Assembly: GCF_028368995.1 (NCBI RefSeq)
Contig: NZ_JAQNDL010000001.1
Location: 3,126,001-3,190,000, forward strand
Length of the DNA: 64,000 bases
Reading direction: 5' to 3'
DNA from: Nannocystis bainbridge
GTDB taxonomy: Bacteria; Myxococcota_A; Polyangia; Nannocystales; Nannocystaceae
The translations under genes were made by a program, and so were the position numbers. Shown one piece after another: positions 8,688-16,689 of the stretch. Below the pieces are notes generated by a model, which worked only from the letters and a program-made list of their open reading frames with translations, was not told where the DNA came from and made no database searches. Position 1 is the first letter of the stretch. Each line of letters begins with the position of its first letter.

Positions 8688-9122
8688 TCAGAGATACTGG
8701 ATCGTCACGCGCTGGACCGTCCCGCCGGCCGCCACGCTGAATTTCGCGTCGCGGTACTTCGGCGGCCCGAACCGGCCCTTCGCGTTGTTCGAGGCGGCGA
8801 ACCCTTCCTTCGGGATCCCCACCCACGTCGTGTCCATCGCGTTGTTGCCGTTCTCGTCGTGGACCACGGCGAACGCGTACTCGCCGACCGGCGCCGCCAG
8901 GTCGACCTGCGCCTTTCCGTTCGCCACCTTCGCCACCGCCGTCTGCCACGCCTTGCCCGGGTCGCTCGGGAAGCCGTCAGGGCCGCGATACACCGCCACC
9001 AGCACCTGACCGGCGTCGCTGCGGAACCCGCTCATCCGGATCGACAGTCCGCCCTCGGCCTCGGCCGGCGCGGCGGTGGCGAGGAGCGCCAGGATGCTCG
9101 TGATCAAGCTTTGTGCCAGCAT
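8688..9122 (-). CDS. DUF2141 family secreted protein
   Basis: This is a 144-residue protein with a Sec signal peptide (MLAQSLITSILALLATAAPA) and a DUF2141 domain: VLVAVYRGPDGFPSD, EYAFAVVHDENGNNAMDTTW, then GRFGPPKYRDAKF. Members are exported, beta-rich and of unknown function. They often lie near carotenoid or light-regulated genes in other bacteria, which fits the divergent CarH-like regulator here. The ATG at 9122 is chosen because it begins the signal peptide; upstream codons would run through the shared promoter region. Confidence 0.9.
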   Translation of the reverse strand: MLAQSLITSILALLATAAPAEAEGGLSIRMSGFRSDAGQVLVAVYRGPDGFPSDPGKAWQTAVAKVANGKAQVDLAAPVGEYAFAVVHDENGNNAMDTTWVGIPKEGFAASNNAKGRFGPPKYRDAKFSVAAGGTVQRVTIQYL

Positions 9123-9258
9123 GCGGGGTCGAGTCTCCAGCCGGGGATGGCGCCGCAAGCGGTTGCAGAGCGGCCTGGATCGCAGTATACAAGCTTTGCG
9201 GAGAGTTGCTCGCAACCTTTCGCAAGCCCTGAACCCTCTCCGTCGACCCGCGACCCCC
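9123..9258. promoter_or_regulatory. Divergent control region of DUF2141 gene and CarH-like regulator
   Basis: This AT-richer 136-bp gap separates two divergent genes. It holds a 12-bp dyad, GTTGCTCGCAAC at 9205-9216, related half-sites GCGGTTGC and TTTCGCAAG nearby, and a minus-strand TATACT at 9184-9189 that could be the -10 of the DUF2141 gene. MerR/CarH-type repressors commonly bind such intergenic dyads and cover the promoter. Assignment is by context. Confidence 0.45.
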
Positions 9259-10173
9259 GTGAGTACCGGACGATACCGCATCCAATCGGTGGCCGAGATG
9301 ACCGGCGTGTCGGCGGCCACCCTGCGCGCCTGGGAGCGTCGCTACGGCCTGCCCGCCCCCCGGCGCTCGTCGTCGGCCTACCGCCTCTACAGCGACCGTG
9401 ACGTCGAGCGGATCCGCCGCGTGCGCGAGCTGTGCGAGGCGGGCATGGCGCCGTCCGAAGCCGCACGCAGCGTGCTCGCCACCGACGACGAGAGCGCCGT
9501 GGCCGCCCGCGTCGAGGCCGACAACGACGAGCTCGCCGTCCAGCGGATCCTCGAGGCCGTCGACCACTTCGACCCCGACCGCATCGAGGCCGCCGTCAAG
9601 AGCTCGCTGTTCCTCGGCCCGGCCGTTACCCTGTTCGAGCGGGTGTTCAGCCCCGCCCTCGTGCAGCTCGGCGAGCGCTGGGCCCAGGGCACCGTCAGCG
9701 TCGCCCAGGAACACCTGGCCGCCGAGATCCTCGGCAACACCATGCGCTTCCTGCTGCGCCTCGTGCAGCCCGAGCGCGCGCGCCGGCAGGTCGTGCTGGC
9801 CTGCTTCGCCGACGAGGAGCACACCGGCCCGCTCTACGGCGTCGGCCTGCGCCTGGCCACCTGGGGCGTCAAGTCGATCGTGCTCGGGGCCCGCACCCCG
9901 CCCGAGGCCGTGCGCCACATGATCGACGAGCTGCGCCCCGACATCGTCGGCCTGTCCGCCACCGTCGTCCCCCCTCCCGAGCGCCTCCACGCCCTCCTCG
10001 ACGGCTACGCCGCCGCCTGCGGCTCGACCCCGTGGATGGTCGGCGGGATCGCGGCCGAGGCCATGCGCGAGCCCCTGACTGCCCGCGGCGGCCACGTCGC
10101 CCCGACCGCCAAGGATCGCCTCCACGAGCTGATCCAGCGGCTCTGCCCGCTCGACGCCGCCGCCGCCGACTGA
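9259..10173 (+). CDS. MerR-family regulator with B12-binding domain, CarH/LitR-like
   Basis: This 304-residue protein has an N-terminal MerR winged helix (YRIQSVAEMTGVSAATLRAW at about residues 6-25), a helical bundle, and a C-terminal Rossmann-type cobalamin domain. The light-sensing helical region carries W141 followed nine residues later by E151-H152. This matches the Wx9EH motif of CarH/CarA photoreceptors that use adenosylcobalamin to sense light. The B12 domain has the expected His in ADEEHTGPLYG, although the usual HxxG spacing is altered. CarH-type proteins repress carotenoid genes in the dark and release DNA in light. Here the likely target is the divergent DUF2141 promoter. The GTG at 9259 is chosen by domain start. 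Confidence 0.88.
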   Translation: MSTGRYRIQSVAEMTGVSAATLRAWERRYGLPAPRRSSSAYRLYSDRDVERIRRVRELCEAGMAPSEAARSVLATDDESAVAARVEADNDELAVQRILEAVDHFDPDRIEAAVKSSLFLGPAVTLFERVFSPALVQLGERWAQGTVSVAQEHLAAEILGNTMRFLLRLVQPERARRQVVLACFADEEHTGPLYGVGLRLATWGVKSIVLGARTPPEAVRHMIDELRPDIVGLSATVVPPPERLHALLDGYAAACGSTPWMVGGIAAEAMREPLTARGGHVAPTAKDRLHELIQRLCPLDAAAAD

Positions 10174-10186
10174 CCGCCGCGGCAGC

Positions 10187-10247
10187 CCCTTCGGACATGC
10201 CCCGAAGGACATGTCTCTAAGAACATTACCCATGGGACATGTCCACT
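10187..10247. repeat. Palindrome cluster downstream of the CarH-like gene
   Basis: Copies include CCTTCGGACATGCCCCGAAGG, AAGGACATGTCTCTAAG and CATGGGACATGTCCAC. The first can fold as a hairpin with CCTTCGG and CCGAAGG arms around an ACATGC core. The rest of the 318-bp gap to the next gene shows no gene. Confidence 0.75.
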
Positions 10248-10491
10248 GCTACGACAAGCTCGCCGCCCCCTGTCACCGCATCGATCGCCGCCGAGCCGTC
10301 AGAGCGCGAGCGCCGCGACAGCAGACGCCCACGCCCCACCTTCGTCACCCTCCCGCTGTCGCTACCTTCGTGGGAGACCCGCTGCGCGGCCCGGGCTCTG
10401 CGCGTGAATTCGGCGGCTGCGAGCGCCTCCCCATCGCAACCCCCGGCGCCCTTTGACAACGCCGGCCCGGCGCGTCAAAACCGCCTCGCCG

Positions 10492-11397
10492 ATGTCGCCA
10501 CGCCGCTTCGCCCCTGTCCTGTCCCTCGCGCTCGCTCTGGCCTGCACCCGCGGCGGCGAGAGTGCCCCGCCGGTCGACGCACCGCCGCCCGAGCCGCCCG
10601 CCGTGGCCGCCGAGATCGCCCCCGAGCCCGAGCCCGAAGCCCCGCCGGAGCCCGAGGCCCCGCCCGCGCCCACGCTCGACCTCCTCGCCACCGCCAGCGA
10701 GACCGGCGGCCTCACCACCTTCCTGTCCGCGGTCGACGTCGCCGGCCTGCGCGACGCCTTGCAGGGCCCCGGCCCCTTCACGATCTTCGCCCCCAGCGAC
10801 AAGGCGTTCGCCGCCCTGCCCAAGGGCGAGCTCGACCGCCTGCTCAAGAACAAGAAGAAGCTCGCCGCGCTGCTGCAGCACCACGTCGTCGCCGGCCCGC
10901 CGCTGCCCGGCAAGGCCTACCCGTCGGCGGTCGGCAGCCCCGCCGAGCCTGCCGCCGCCGAGCCTGCCGCCGCCGAGCCGCCCGCCGAGCTCCCGCCGCC
11001 CACGCTCACGACCCTCGCCGGCGTCCCGCTGCCGCTGCTGCCCGCGCTGGCGCGCGCCGACATTCCGGCCACCAACGGCGTGCTCCACGTGATCGACGCC
11101 GTCCTGCCCGCCCCCGGCAAGCCCGCGAAGTCGGTCAAGCCCGCCCAGCCGGCCACCAAGCCCACCCAGCCGGCCACCAAGCCCGCCCAAGGGACCGACC
11201 CCGCCCCAAGCAACAAGCCCGCGCAAGCGACGGACCCCGCCGCCAAGCCGCCCGAGCCGAGCAAGCCCGCGCAAGCGACCGACCCCGCCGCCAAGCCGCC
11301 CGAGCCGAGCAAGCCCGCGCAAGCGACCGACCCCGCCATCAAGCCCGCCAAGCCCGCCGAGGCGAGCAAAAAGCCCGCGCAGCCGCCTGCCCCGTAG
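10492..11397 (+). CDS. Fasciclin (FAS1) domain lipoprotein with repetitive tail
   Basis: This 301-residue protein begins with a lipoprotein signal (lipobox ALALAC, Cys at about residue 18), then a Pro/Glu-rich spacer and one FAS1 domain. The domain shows GPFTIFAPSDKAFAALP, LLQHHVVAG and NGVLHVIDAVLPAP, the usual H1/H2 elements. An 18-residue Ala/Glu/Pro insertion (two AAAEP copies) sits inside the FAS1 domain before its last strands. The tail is Lys/Pro/Ala-rich and made of near-identical 16-residue repeats encoded by 48-bp DNA units, likely a flexible spacer to the cell wall or matrix. FAS1 proteins usually mediate adhesion. The ATG at 10492 gives a correct signal peptide. Confidence 0.88.
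   Translation: MSPRRFAPVLSLALALACTRGGESAPPVDAPPPEPPAVAAEIAPEPEPEAPPEPEAPPAPTLDLLATASETGGLTTFLSAVDVAGLRDALQGPGPFTIFAPSDKAFAALPKGELDRLLKNKKKLAALLQHHVVAGPPLPGKAYPSAVGSPAEPAAAEPAAAEPPAELPPPTLTTLAGVPLPLLPALARADIPATNGVLHVIDAVLPAPGKPAKSVKPAQPATKPTQPATKPAQGTDPAPSNKPAQATDPAAKPPEPSKPAQATDPAAKPPEPSKPAQATDPAIKPAKPAEASKKPAQPPAP
11215..11349 (+). repeat. 48-bp tandem repeats in the fasciclin gene
   Basis: Two nearly identical 48-bp units begin at 11215 and 11263, and a partial third begins at 11311. They encode KPAQATDPAAKPPEPS-type repeats. The near-identity at DNA level suggests recent duplication and likely length variation between strains. Confidence 0.9.
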
Positions 11398-11398
11398 A

Positions 11399-11547
11399 GC
11401 ATGTCCTATGCGACCTGTCGCTTTGGACATGCTTTAAAGGGCATGTCCGAAGCACCAGGATCCTCGAGCTCGCCGAACGGGGCCCGACAGACCAGCCAGC
11501 CCGAGCGAGTCCCCCCGAGCTTCGCTCTCACCTGTCCGCAAGGACAG
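11399..11547. repeat. Palindromes between fasciclin and transporter genes
   Basis: GCATGTCC, GACCTGTCGC, TTTGGACATGC and GGGCATGTCCGAAG lie at 11400-11450. CTGTCCGCAAGGACAG at 11532-11547 is a perfect 6-bp stem closed by GCAA, a GNRA-type tetraloop. The two genes converge here, so these may serve as terminators. Confidence 0.8.
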
Positions 11548-11601
11548 CCGTCGCCTCGCCCTCTCGCTGTCCCTTCGCAGCGCCGGACCTGCCCGCTCCG
11601 C

Positions 11602-12816
11602 TCACGGCACGTTCGCCAGCTCGGTCGCGCCGCGGCGGACCTTCTCGTAGTGCAGCACCGCCGGCAGCACCCCGAGCGCGCACAGCACCGCCGCCAGCAA
11701 GAAGTGCGCCCCGTAGCCGAACTTGGCCGCCGAGAAGCCTGAAAGCGCAGCCCCGATCCCGGTCGCCAGCACCACCACGCTGGCCTGGATCGTGTAGTCG
11801 GTGCCGGCGGTGCGTGGGCGTGACGCGTCCATCATCATCGTGAACAGCGCCGCCGTCGCCATCCCGCCCGAGAAGTGCTCGAACATGCAGAGCGCGTACA
11901 GCATCCAGCCCTCGCGCGCCCCCGCGGCCGCGATCGCGTACGACGCGACCGCCAGCGCCTGCACCGCCGCGAACACGAACAGGCAGCGGTAGCGGCCGTA
12001 GCGGGTCACGAATGCCCCGCCGACCATCGCCCCGACCAGCCCGGCCAAGAACCCCGCCGTGCCCGTCAGCCAGCCGATGTCGGCCAGGCCGAGGCCGAGG
12101 TCGATGAAGAACGGCCGCAGCATCCCGACCCCGAACGCCTCGCCGAGCTTGAACGCCGCGATCGCGGCCAGCCACGAGCCGACCCCCGGCCGGCGGAAGA
12201 ACTCGGTGAACGCGGCCAGCCCCGGGCGCTCCGCCTGCTCCGGCGCCGGCTCGCCGCGGAACGCCGCGATCGGCAGCGTCGTGAGCGCGATCGCCCCGGC
12301 CATGCACTGGCACACGCGGGCCCAGCCGAGCCACGGATACAGGATCAGCAGCACCCCACCGCACAGGATCATCCCCAGGCGATACGCCGCGACCTGCACC
12401 CCGTTGCCGAGCCCGCGCTCCTGCGGCGCCAGGATCGTCACCGCCAGCCCGTCGGTCGCGATGTCCTGCGTCGACGCCAGGAAGTTGAGGATCAGCACCC
12501 CGACCAGCATCGCCTGCAGGTCGACCGTCGGCTCGACCGTCGCCAGCACCAGCAGCGTGATCACCGTGAGCAGCTGCAGCGGCACGATCCAGCTGCGCCG
12601 GCGACCGAAGCGATCGAGCCCGTGGCGGTCGACCAGCGGCGCCCACGCGAACTTCAGCGCCCACGGCAGCGCCAGCAGCGACGCCAGCCCCACGCCCTCG
12701 AGCGACACGCCCTGCTCGCGCAGCATCGCCGGCAGGAACTGCGAGAAGAACCCGTACGGCATCCCCTGCGCCAGATACAGCGATGCGAGCAGCGCGAGCT
12801 TGCCGGCGGGCGTCAT
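11602..12816 (-). CDS. MFS transporter, AmpG-like permease
   Basis: This 404-residue protein has about 12 predicted membrane segments. It shows AmpG/acetyl-CoA-transporter family signatures: LYLAQGMPYGFFSQFLPAML near the start, PWALKFAWAPLVDRHG, and FLASTQDIATDGLAV. AmpG members import anhydro-muropeptides for cell-wall recycling; related members carry other substrates, so the cargo is not certain. The ATG at 12816 is chosen because it precedes the first membrane helix, while upstream codons are Arg/Ala-rich and unlike a signal. It stands alone, converging with the fasciclin gene and diverging from the FG-GAP gene. Confidence 0.88.
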   Translation of the reverse strand: MTPAGKLALLASLYLAQGMPYGFFSQFLPAMLREQGVSLEGVGLASLLALPWALKFAWAPLVDRHGLDRFGRRRSWIVPLQLLTVITLLVLATVEPTVDLQAMLVGVLILNFLASTQDIATDGLAVTILAPQERGLGNGVQVAAYRLGMILCGGVLLILYPWLGWARVCQCMAGAIALTTLPIAAFRGEPAPEQAERPGLAAFTEFFRRPGVGSWLAAIAAFKLGEAFGVGMLRPFFIDLGLGLADIGWLTGTAGFLAGLVGAMVGGAFVTRYGRYRCLFVFAAVQALAVASYAIAAAGAREGWMLYALCMFEHFSGGMATAALFTMMMDASRPRTAGTDYTIQASVVVLATGIGAALSGFSAAKFGYGAHFLLAAVLCALGVLPAVLHYEKVRRGATELANVP

Positions 12817-13000
12817 CGTCCGCGCACGATAGCGCACCGCCCTGGCCGCCGCTCGCGCCGCACCATCTTCGGCGCGCTTCGCGACGCGCAGATGACGGTG
12901 CGTCCGCGATTTCGCAGCACCCCTCACCACCTGTCTCTTCGGACATCTCGTGACCCGGCCTGCGCTTGACGCTCGCGCGCGGCCAGGCGAAGGTCGCCCG

Positions 13001-15481
13001 ATGACCCGCGCCTATGCCTTGCCTTGCACGCTCGTCCTCGCGCTCGCCGGTTGCGGCGACGACGGGCGCCCGGCCGACGACGGCACCGCCACGCTCGCGA
13101 CCTCGACGCCGAACCTGACCGAGCCGACCAGCACCAGCGACGGCTCGACCGCCACCACCGCCCCGACCACCACCGACCCGACCACCACCGGCACCACCAC
13201 CGGCGGTCAGGGCAGCGGCGAGGCCGGCGAGCCGTGTGGCGTCAGCGCGGAGTGCAAGCCCGGCCTCGTGTGCGCCGGCGGCGAGTGTGCCCCGACCGAC
13301 GGCGAGTGTCAGACCGACGACGACTGCAGCGGCGACACCTACTGCTGCGCCGACGGCTGCCTCCCCGTCGGCGAGAGCCCCGCCGTCTGTATCCCGTACG
13401 GCTTCGATCCGAACCAGTGGAGCAACGACGAGTGCGTCGGCGACGTCACCATCGGCCTGTTCGAGCCGGCCGTGCAGTGCGAGTGGGCCGCCCCGCCCGA
13501 CGGCGATCCTTACCCCGGCCACAAGTCGGTGCTCACCACCCCGCTCATCTTCGACCTCCCGCACGGCAGCAACGTCGAGTTCCCGCAGGCCGAGATCGTC
13601 ATCGTCACTTACAACTACACCGACGGCGGCGAGCCGTCCGGCTGGGGCTCCGACCCCAACTACTACGGCGTCATCCGCATCCTCGACGGCACCACCTGCG
13701 CGCTGATCGAGTCGATCGACGACCCCGCCAACCGCATCATCGCCGCCAGCCCGCCGGCGATCGGCGACATCGACGGCGACGGCCTGGCCGAGATCGTCAC
13801 CCACCGCGCCGTGTCCGGCACGATCGCCTTCGGCTGGGACGTCGCCACCAAGAAGTACGTCACCAAGTGGGTCGCCGCCGGCACCGACTTCAGCATGGTC
13901 ACCCGCTGGGACGGCCCCTCGCTGCACGACCTCGACGACGACGGCGTCGCCGAGGTCATCACCGGCAGCGAGGTCTACGACGGCGCCAGCGGCACGCGCC
14001 TCAACCCCGGCCAGGTCGTGCCCGGCGCCGGCGCGGGCCGCTTCTCGGTCATCGGCGACCTCGACCAGGACGGCGCGGCCGAGCTGATCGGCGCCGGCGT
14101 GTGGCGCTGGAACGTCGGCACCAACACCTGGGACATGGCCTGGCCCGGCGACCCCGACGGCGGCGCCCACTACGGCTTCGCCGACTTCGGCACCCCCGGC
14201 GCCGACCCGGCCAGCTTCAACGCCGCCGCGCTCGACGGCCGCGCCGAGATCGTCAGCGTCACCGGCGGCCTGGTCGAGCTCTACACCCTCGAGGGCCAGC
14301 TGATCTTCAGCGCGGTCACGGACCTCGGCAGCGGCGGCCCGCCGACCATCGGTGACTTCGACGCCGACGGCTTCCCCGAGATCGCCAGCGCCGGCGGCAA
14401 GGCCTTCAGCATCTACGACCTCGACTGCAAGGACGGCCTCGCCCCCGGCTGCGTCGCGCCGTGGATCCGCTGGTCGCAGGCGTCGCAGGACCTGTCGTCG
14501 CAGAACACCGGCTCGTCGATCTTCGACTTCGAGGGCGACGGCGCCGCCGAGGCCGTCTACGCCGACGAGTGCTTCCTCCGCGTCTACGCCGGCGCCACCG
14601 GCGAGGTCCTCTACTCGACCTTCCGCACCTCGTGCACCTGGTACGAAAACCCCGTGGTCGGCGACCCCGACTACGACCAGAACACCGAGATCCTGGTCGG
14701 CTCGAACGACAACTGCAGCGTGGTCTGCCCCGACATCGACCCGATCCACCGCGGCCTGCGCTGCGAGACCGGCGAGGAGTGCGGCGCGCCGTTCATCTGC
14801 GACGCCGGCTTCTGCCGCTGCAGCGACGACACCCAGTGCGTCAGCGGCCACGCCTGCACCGAGCCGCTGGCCGGCACCCCGGGCGCCGGCAACGTGTGCC
14901 GCGCCGTCCACCCGCCGGGCGTCGGCCTCACCGGCCTACGTGTCCTTCGGGACAGGCTCGACCGCTGGGCCTCGTCGCGTCCGCTGTGGAACCAGCACGC
15001 CTACTCGGTCACCAACGTCGACGACGACGGCGGCATCCCTGCGATCTCGCAGTGGCAGCCGAACTTCACCCAGCCCGACCTCAACAACTACCGCCAGAAC
15101 CGCCAGGGTGACACGCCGCCGGCCGCCTTGCCCGACATCACCGGCAAGCTCGGCGACCAGAGCTGCATGGGCAAGGACGGCAAGGTGGTCCTGACGAGCA
15201 CCGTCTGCAACCGCGGCAAGAAGGCCGTCGGCGCCAACCTGCCCGCGACCTTCTACCTCGGCGACCCGGCCGACGGCATGGTCCTGTGCGTCGCGTACAC
15301 GTCCGAGCCCGTCCCGGTCGAGGAGTGCCGCGACGTCTCGTGCACCATCGACGACACCGTCGACGGCACCGTCACCGTGGTCGTCGACGACGACGGCCAG
15401 GGCGGCGAGTTCGCCCTCGAGTGCTTCGAGAACAACAACAGCGACGCCATCCAGATCAAGAACTGCAGCCCGGTCGGCTGA
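13001..15481 (+). CDS. FG-GAP/VCBS repeat lipoprotein
   Basis: This 826-residue surface lipoprotein has lipobox LALAGC, a Thr-rich linker (about residues 25-70), Cys-rich knots (CGVSAECKPGLVC, CQTDDDCSGDTYCC), then a long beta-propeller-like region with FG-GAP motifs such as IGDIDGDGLAEI, LHDLDDDGVAEV and IGDFDADGFPEI. A second Cys-rich segment and a C-terminal beta domain follow. Such proteins are common in myxobacteria and probably bind ligands, with Ca2+ held by the DxDxDG loops. Near residue 647 a TGTCCTTCGGGACA hairpin copy (14941-14954) is read as RVLRDRL. The ATG at 13001 gives the signal peptide. Function unknown. Confidence 0.88.
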   Translation: MTRAYALPCTLVLALAGCGDDGRPADDGTATLATSTPNLTEPTSTSDGSTATTAPTTTDPTTTGTTTGGQGSGEAGEPCGVSAECKPGLVCAGGECAPTDGECQTDDDCSGDTYCCADGCLPVGESPAVCIPYGFDPNQWSNDECVGDVTIGLFEPAVQCEWAAPPDGDPYPGHKSVLTTPLIFDLPHGSNVEFPQAEIVIVTYNYTDGGEPSGWGSDPNYYGVIRILDGTTCALIESIDDPANRIIAASPPAIGDIDGDGLAEIVTHRAVSGTIAFGWDVATKKYVTKWVAAGTDFSMVTRWDGPSLHDLDDDGVAEVITGSEVYDGASGTRLNPGQVVPGAGAGRFSVIGDLDQDGAAELIGAGVWRWNVGTNTWDMAWPGDPDGGAHYGFADFGTPGADPASFNAAALDGRAEIVSVTGGLVELYTLEGQLIFSAVTDLGSGGPPTIGDFDADGFPEIASAGGKAFSIYDLDCKDGLAPGCVAPWIRWSQASQDLSSQNTGSSIFDFEGDGAAEAVYADECFLRVYAGATGEVLYSTFRTSCTWYENPVVGDPDYDQNTEILVGSNDNCSVVCPDIDPIHRGLRCETGEECGAPFICDAGFCRCSDDTQCVSGHACTEPLAGTPGAGNVCRAVHPPGVGLTGLRVLRDRLDRWASSRPLWNQHAYSVTNVDDDGGIPAISQWQPNFTQPDLNNYRQNRQGDTPPAALPDITGKLGDQSCMGKDGKVVLTSTVCNRGKKAVGANLPATFYLGDPADGMVLCVAYTSEPVPVEECRDVSCTIDDTVDGTVTVVVDDDGQGGEFALECFENNNSDAIQIKNCSPVG

Positions 15482-15565
15482 GCGCGGGCGCGCCCGCGAG
15501 AAATCGCGCGGCCGCGTGCCTGCGCCGCGCTGGGCAGGCAGGCGACGAGCCCCTAAACTCGGCCC

Positions 15566-16594
15566 GTGCTCCCTCCTGCCCTGCGGCTCGGCGTCGCCCT
15601 GCTCCTGCTCCCCGCCTGCTTCAACCCGACCGGCGCCCTCACGACCGGCTCGACCGGCCCCGGCACCAGCGGCGACAGCGAGACCCTCACCGACGCGACC
15701 TCGACCTCGACGACCTCGCCCGGCAACACCACCCCGCCGACCACGCTGCCGTCGATGACCGAGGCGACCTCCGAGCCGACGTCGACCGAGCCGGGCCCCG
15801 GCACCACGCAGCCCTCGCCCATCTGCGGCGACGGCAACGTCGACAACGGCGAGCTGTGCGACGACGGCAACGCCGAAGAGACCGACGACTGCCTCAACAA
15901 CTGCCAGCTGGCCAGCTGCGGCGACGGCTTCGTCCACGCCAAGCGCGAGCTGTGCGACGACGGCCCCGACAACGCCACCGACGCCCCGTGCACCCCGGAG
16001 TGCACCCCGGCCACGTGCGGCGACAAGATCGTGTGCCACGACTGCGGCGAGGAGTGCGACGGCGGCCTCTGCGACGACGACTGCACCTTCAAGCAGCGCT
16101 ATGTGTTCGTCACCAGCAGCCTGTACCAGGGCAGCCTGGTCGGCGGCCTGTCCGGCGCCGACGACAAGTGCGTGCTCGCGGCCGGCAGCAATGCGGCGCT
16201 GGCCGGCCGCAAGTTCGTCGCCTGGCTCAGCACCAGCGAGGTCGACGCGAAGTCGCGGATCGGCGTGACGGACGACCCGTACGTACGCGTCGACGGCCAG
16301 ACGCTCGCGGTCGGCACGGCGGACTTCCTCGACATCACGTCGCCGATGATGGTGCCCATCGACGTCAACGAGAACGGCCAGATGGTGAACGACAGCCTGG
16401 AGGCCTGGACCGGCACCCAGGCCGACGGCCTCAAGTCGGTGACGACCCAAATGTGCGGCGACTGGGAGCGGGGCGAGGGCGACGGCCGCAAGGGCACGAT
16501 CAGCGAGAACGGCGTGCTGTGGACCGACGACGGCACGATCTCCTGCAACAGCACCGCCCGCCTCTACTGCATCCAGGTCGCCCCGCCGCCATGA
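15566..16594 (+). CDS. DUF4215-type Cys-rich lipoprotein with DUF1554-like C-terminal domain
   Basis: This 342-residue protein starts at GTG 15566 with a lipoprotein signal (LLLLPAC). A Thr/Ser/Pro-rich linker reaches about residue 85. Myxobacterial DUF4215 repeats follow (CGDGNVDNGELCDDGN, CGDGFVHAKRELCDDG). The C-terminal half (about 175-340) has VFVTSSLYQGSLVGGLSGAD, KFVAWLST, PYVRVDG and RLYCIQ. These resemble the DUF1554/endostatin-like lectin fold known from leptospiral and other lipoproteins. It is likely a surface-exposed binding protein. It follows the FG-GAP gene by 84 bp and may share its transcript. Confidence 0.85.
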   Translation: MLPPALRLGVALLLLPACFNPTGALTTGSTGPGTSGDSETLTDATSTSTTSPGNTTPPTTLPSMTEATSEPTSTEPGPGTTQPSPICGDGNVDNGELCDDGNAEETDDCLNNCQLASCGDGFVHAKRELCDDGPDNATDAPCTPECTPATCGDKIVCHDCGEECDGGLCDDDCTFKQRYVFVTSSLYQGSLVGGLSGADDKCVLAAGSNAALAGRKFVAWLSTSEVDAKSRIGVTDDPYVRVDGQTLAVGTADFLDITSPMMVPIDVNENGQMVNDSLEAWTGTQADGLKSVTTQMCGDWERGEGDGRKGTISENGVLWTDDGTISCNSTARLYCIQVAPPP

Positions 16595-16683
16595 CATGTC
16601 CCAAAGGCCATGTCATTCGCGCCGACCCGCGCGGCCGCGATCGCGGGCAGCATGTCCCTTTCGCCATGTCCTGAATGACATGT
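16592..16683. repeat. Palindrome cluster between convergent genes
   Basis: GACATGTCCC, AGGCCATGTC, GCATGTCCCTTTCGCCATGTCC and TGAATGACATG recur in under 95 bp, ending 6 bp before the stop of the minus-strand phosphoesterase gene. The first copy overlaps the stop of the upstream gene. A bidirectional terminator role is possible. Confidence 0.78.
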
Positions 16684-16689
16684 TATTTT

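Noticed and set aside
11528..14911. Very long open frame on the minus strand across the transporter and FG-GAP genes
   Set aside because: High GC keeps wrong frames open. Its product is low-complexity Ala/Gly/Arg, while the real genes with clear domains lie in other frames.
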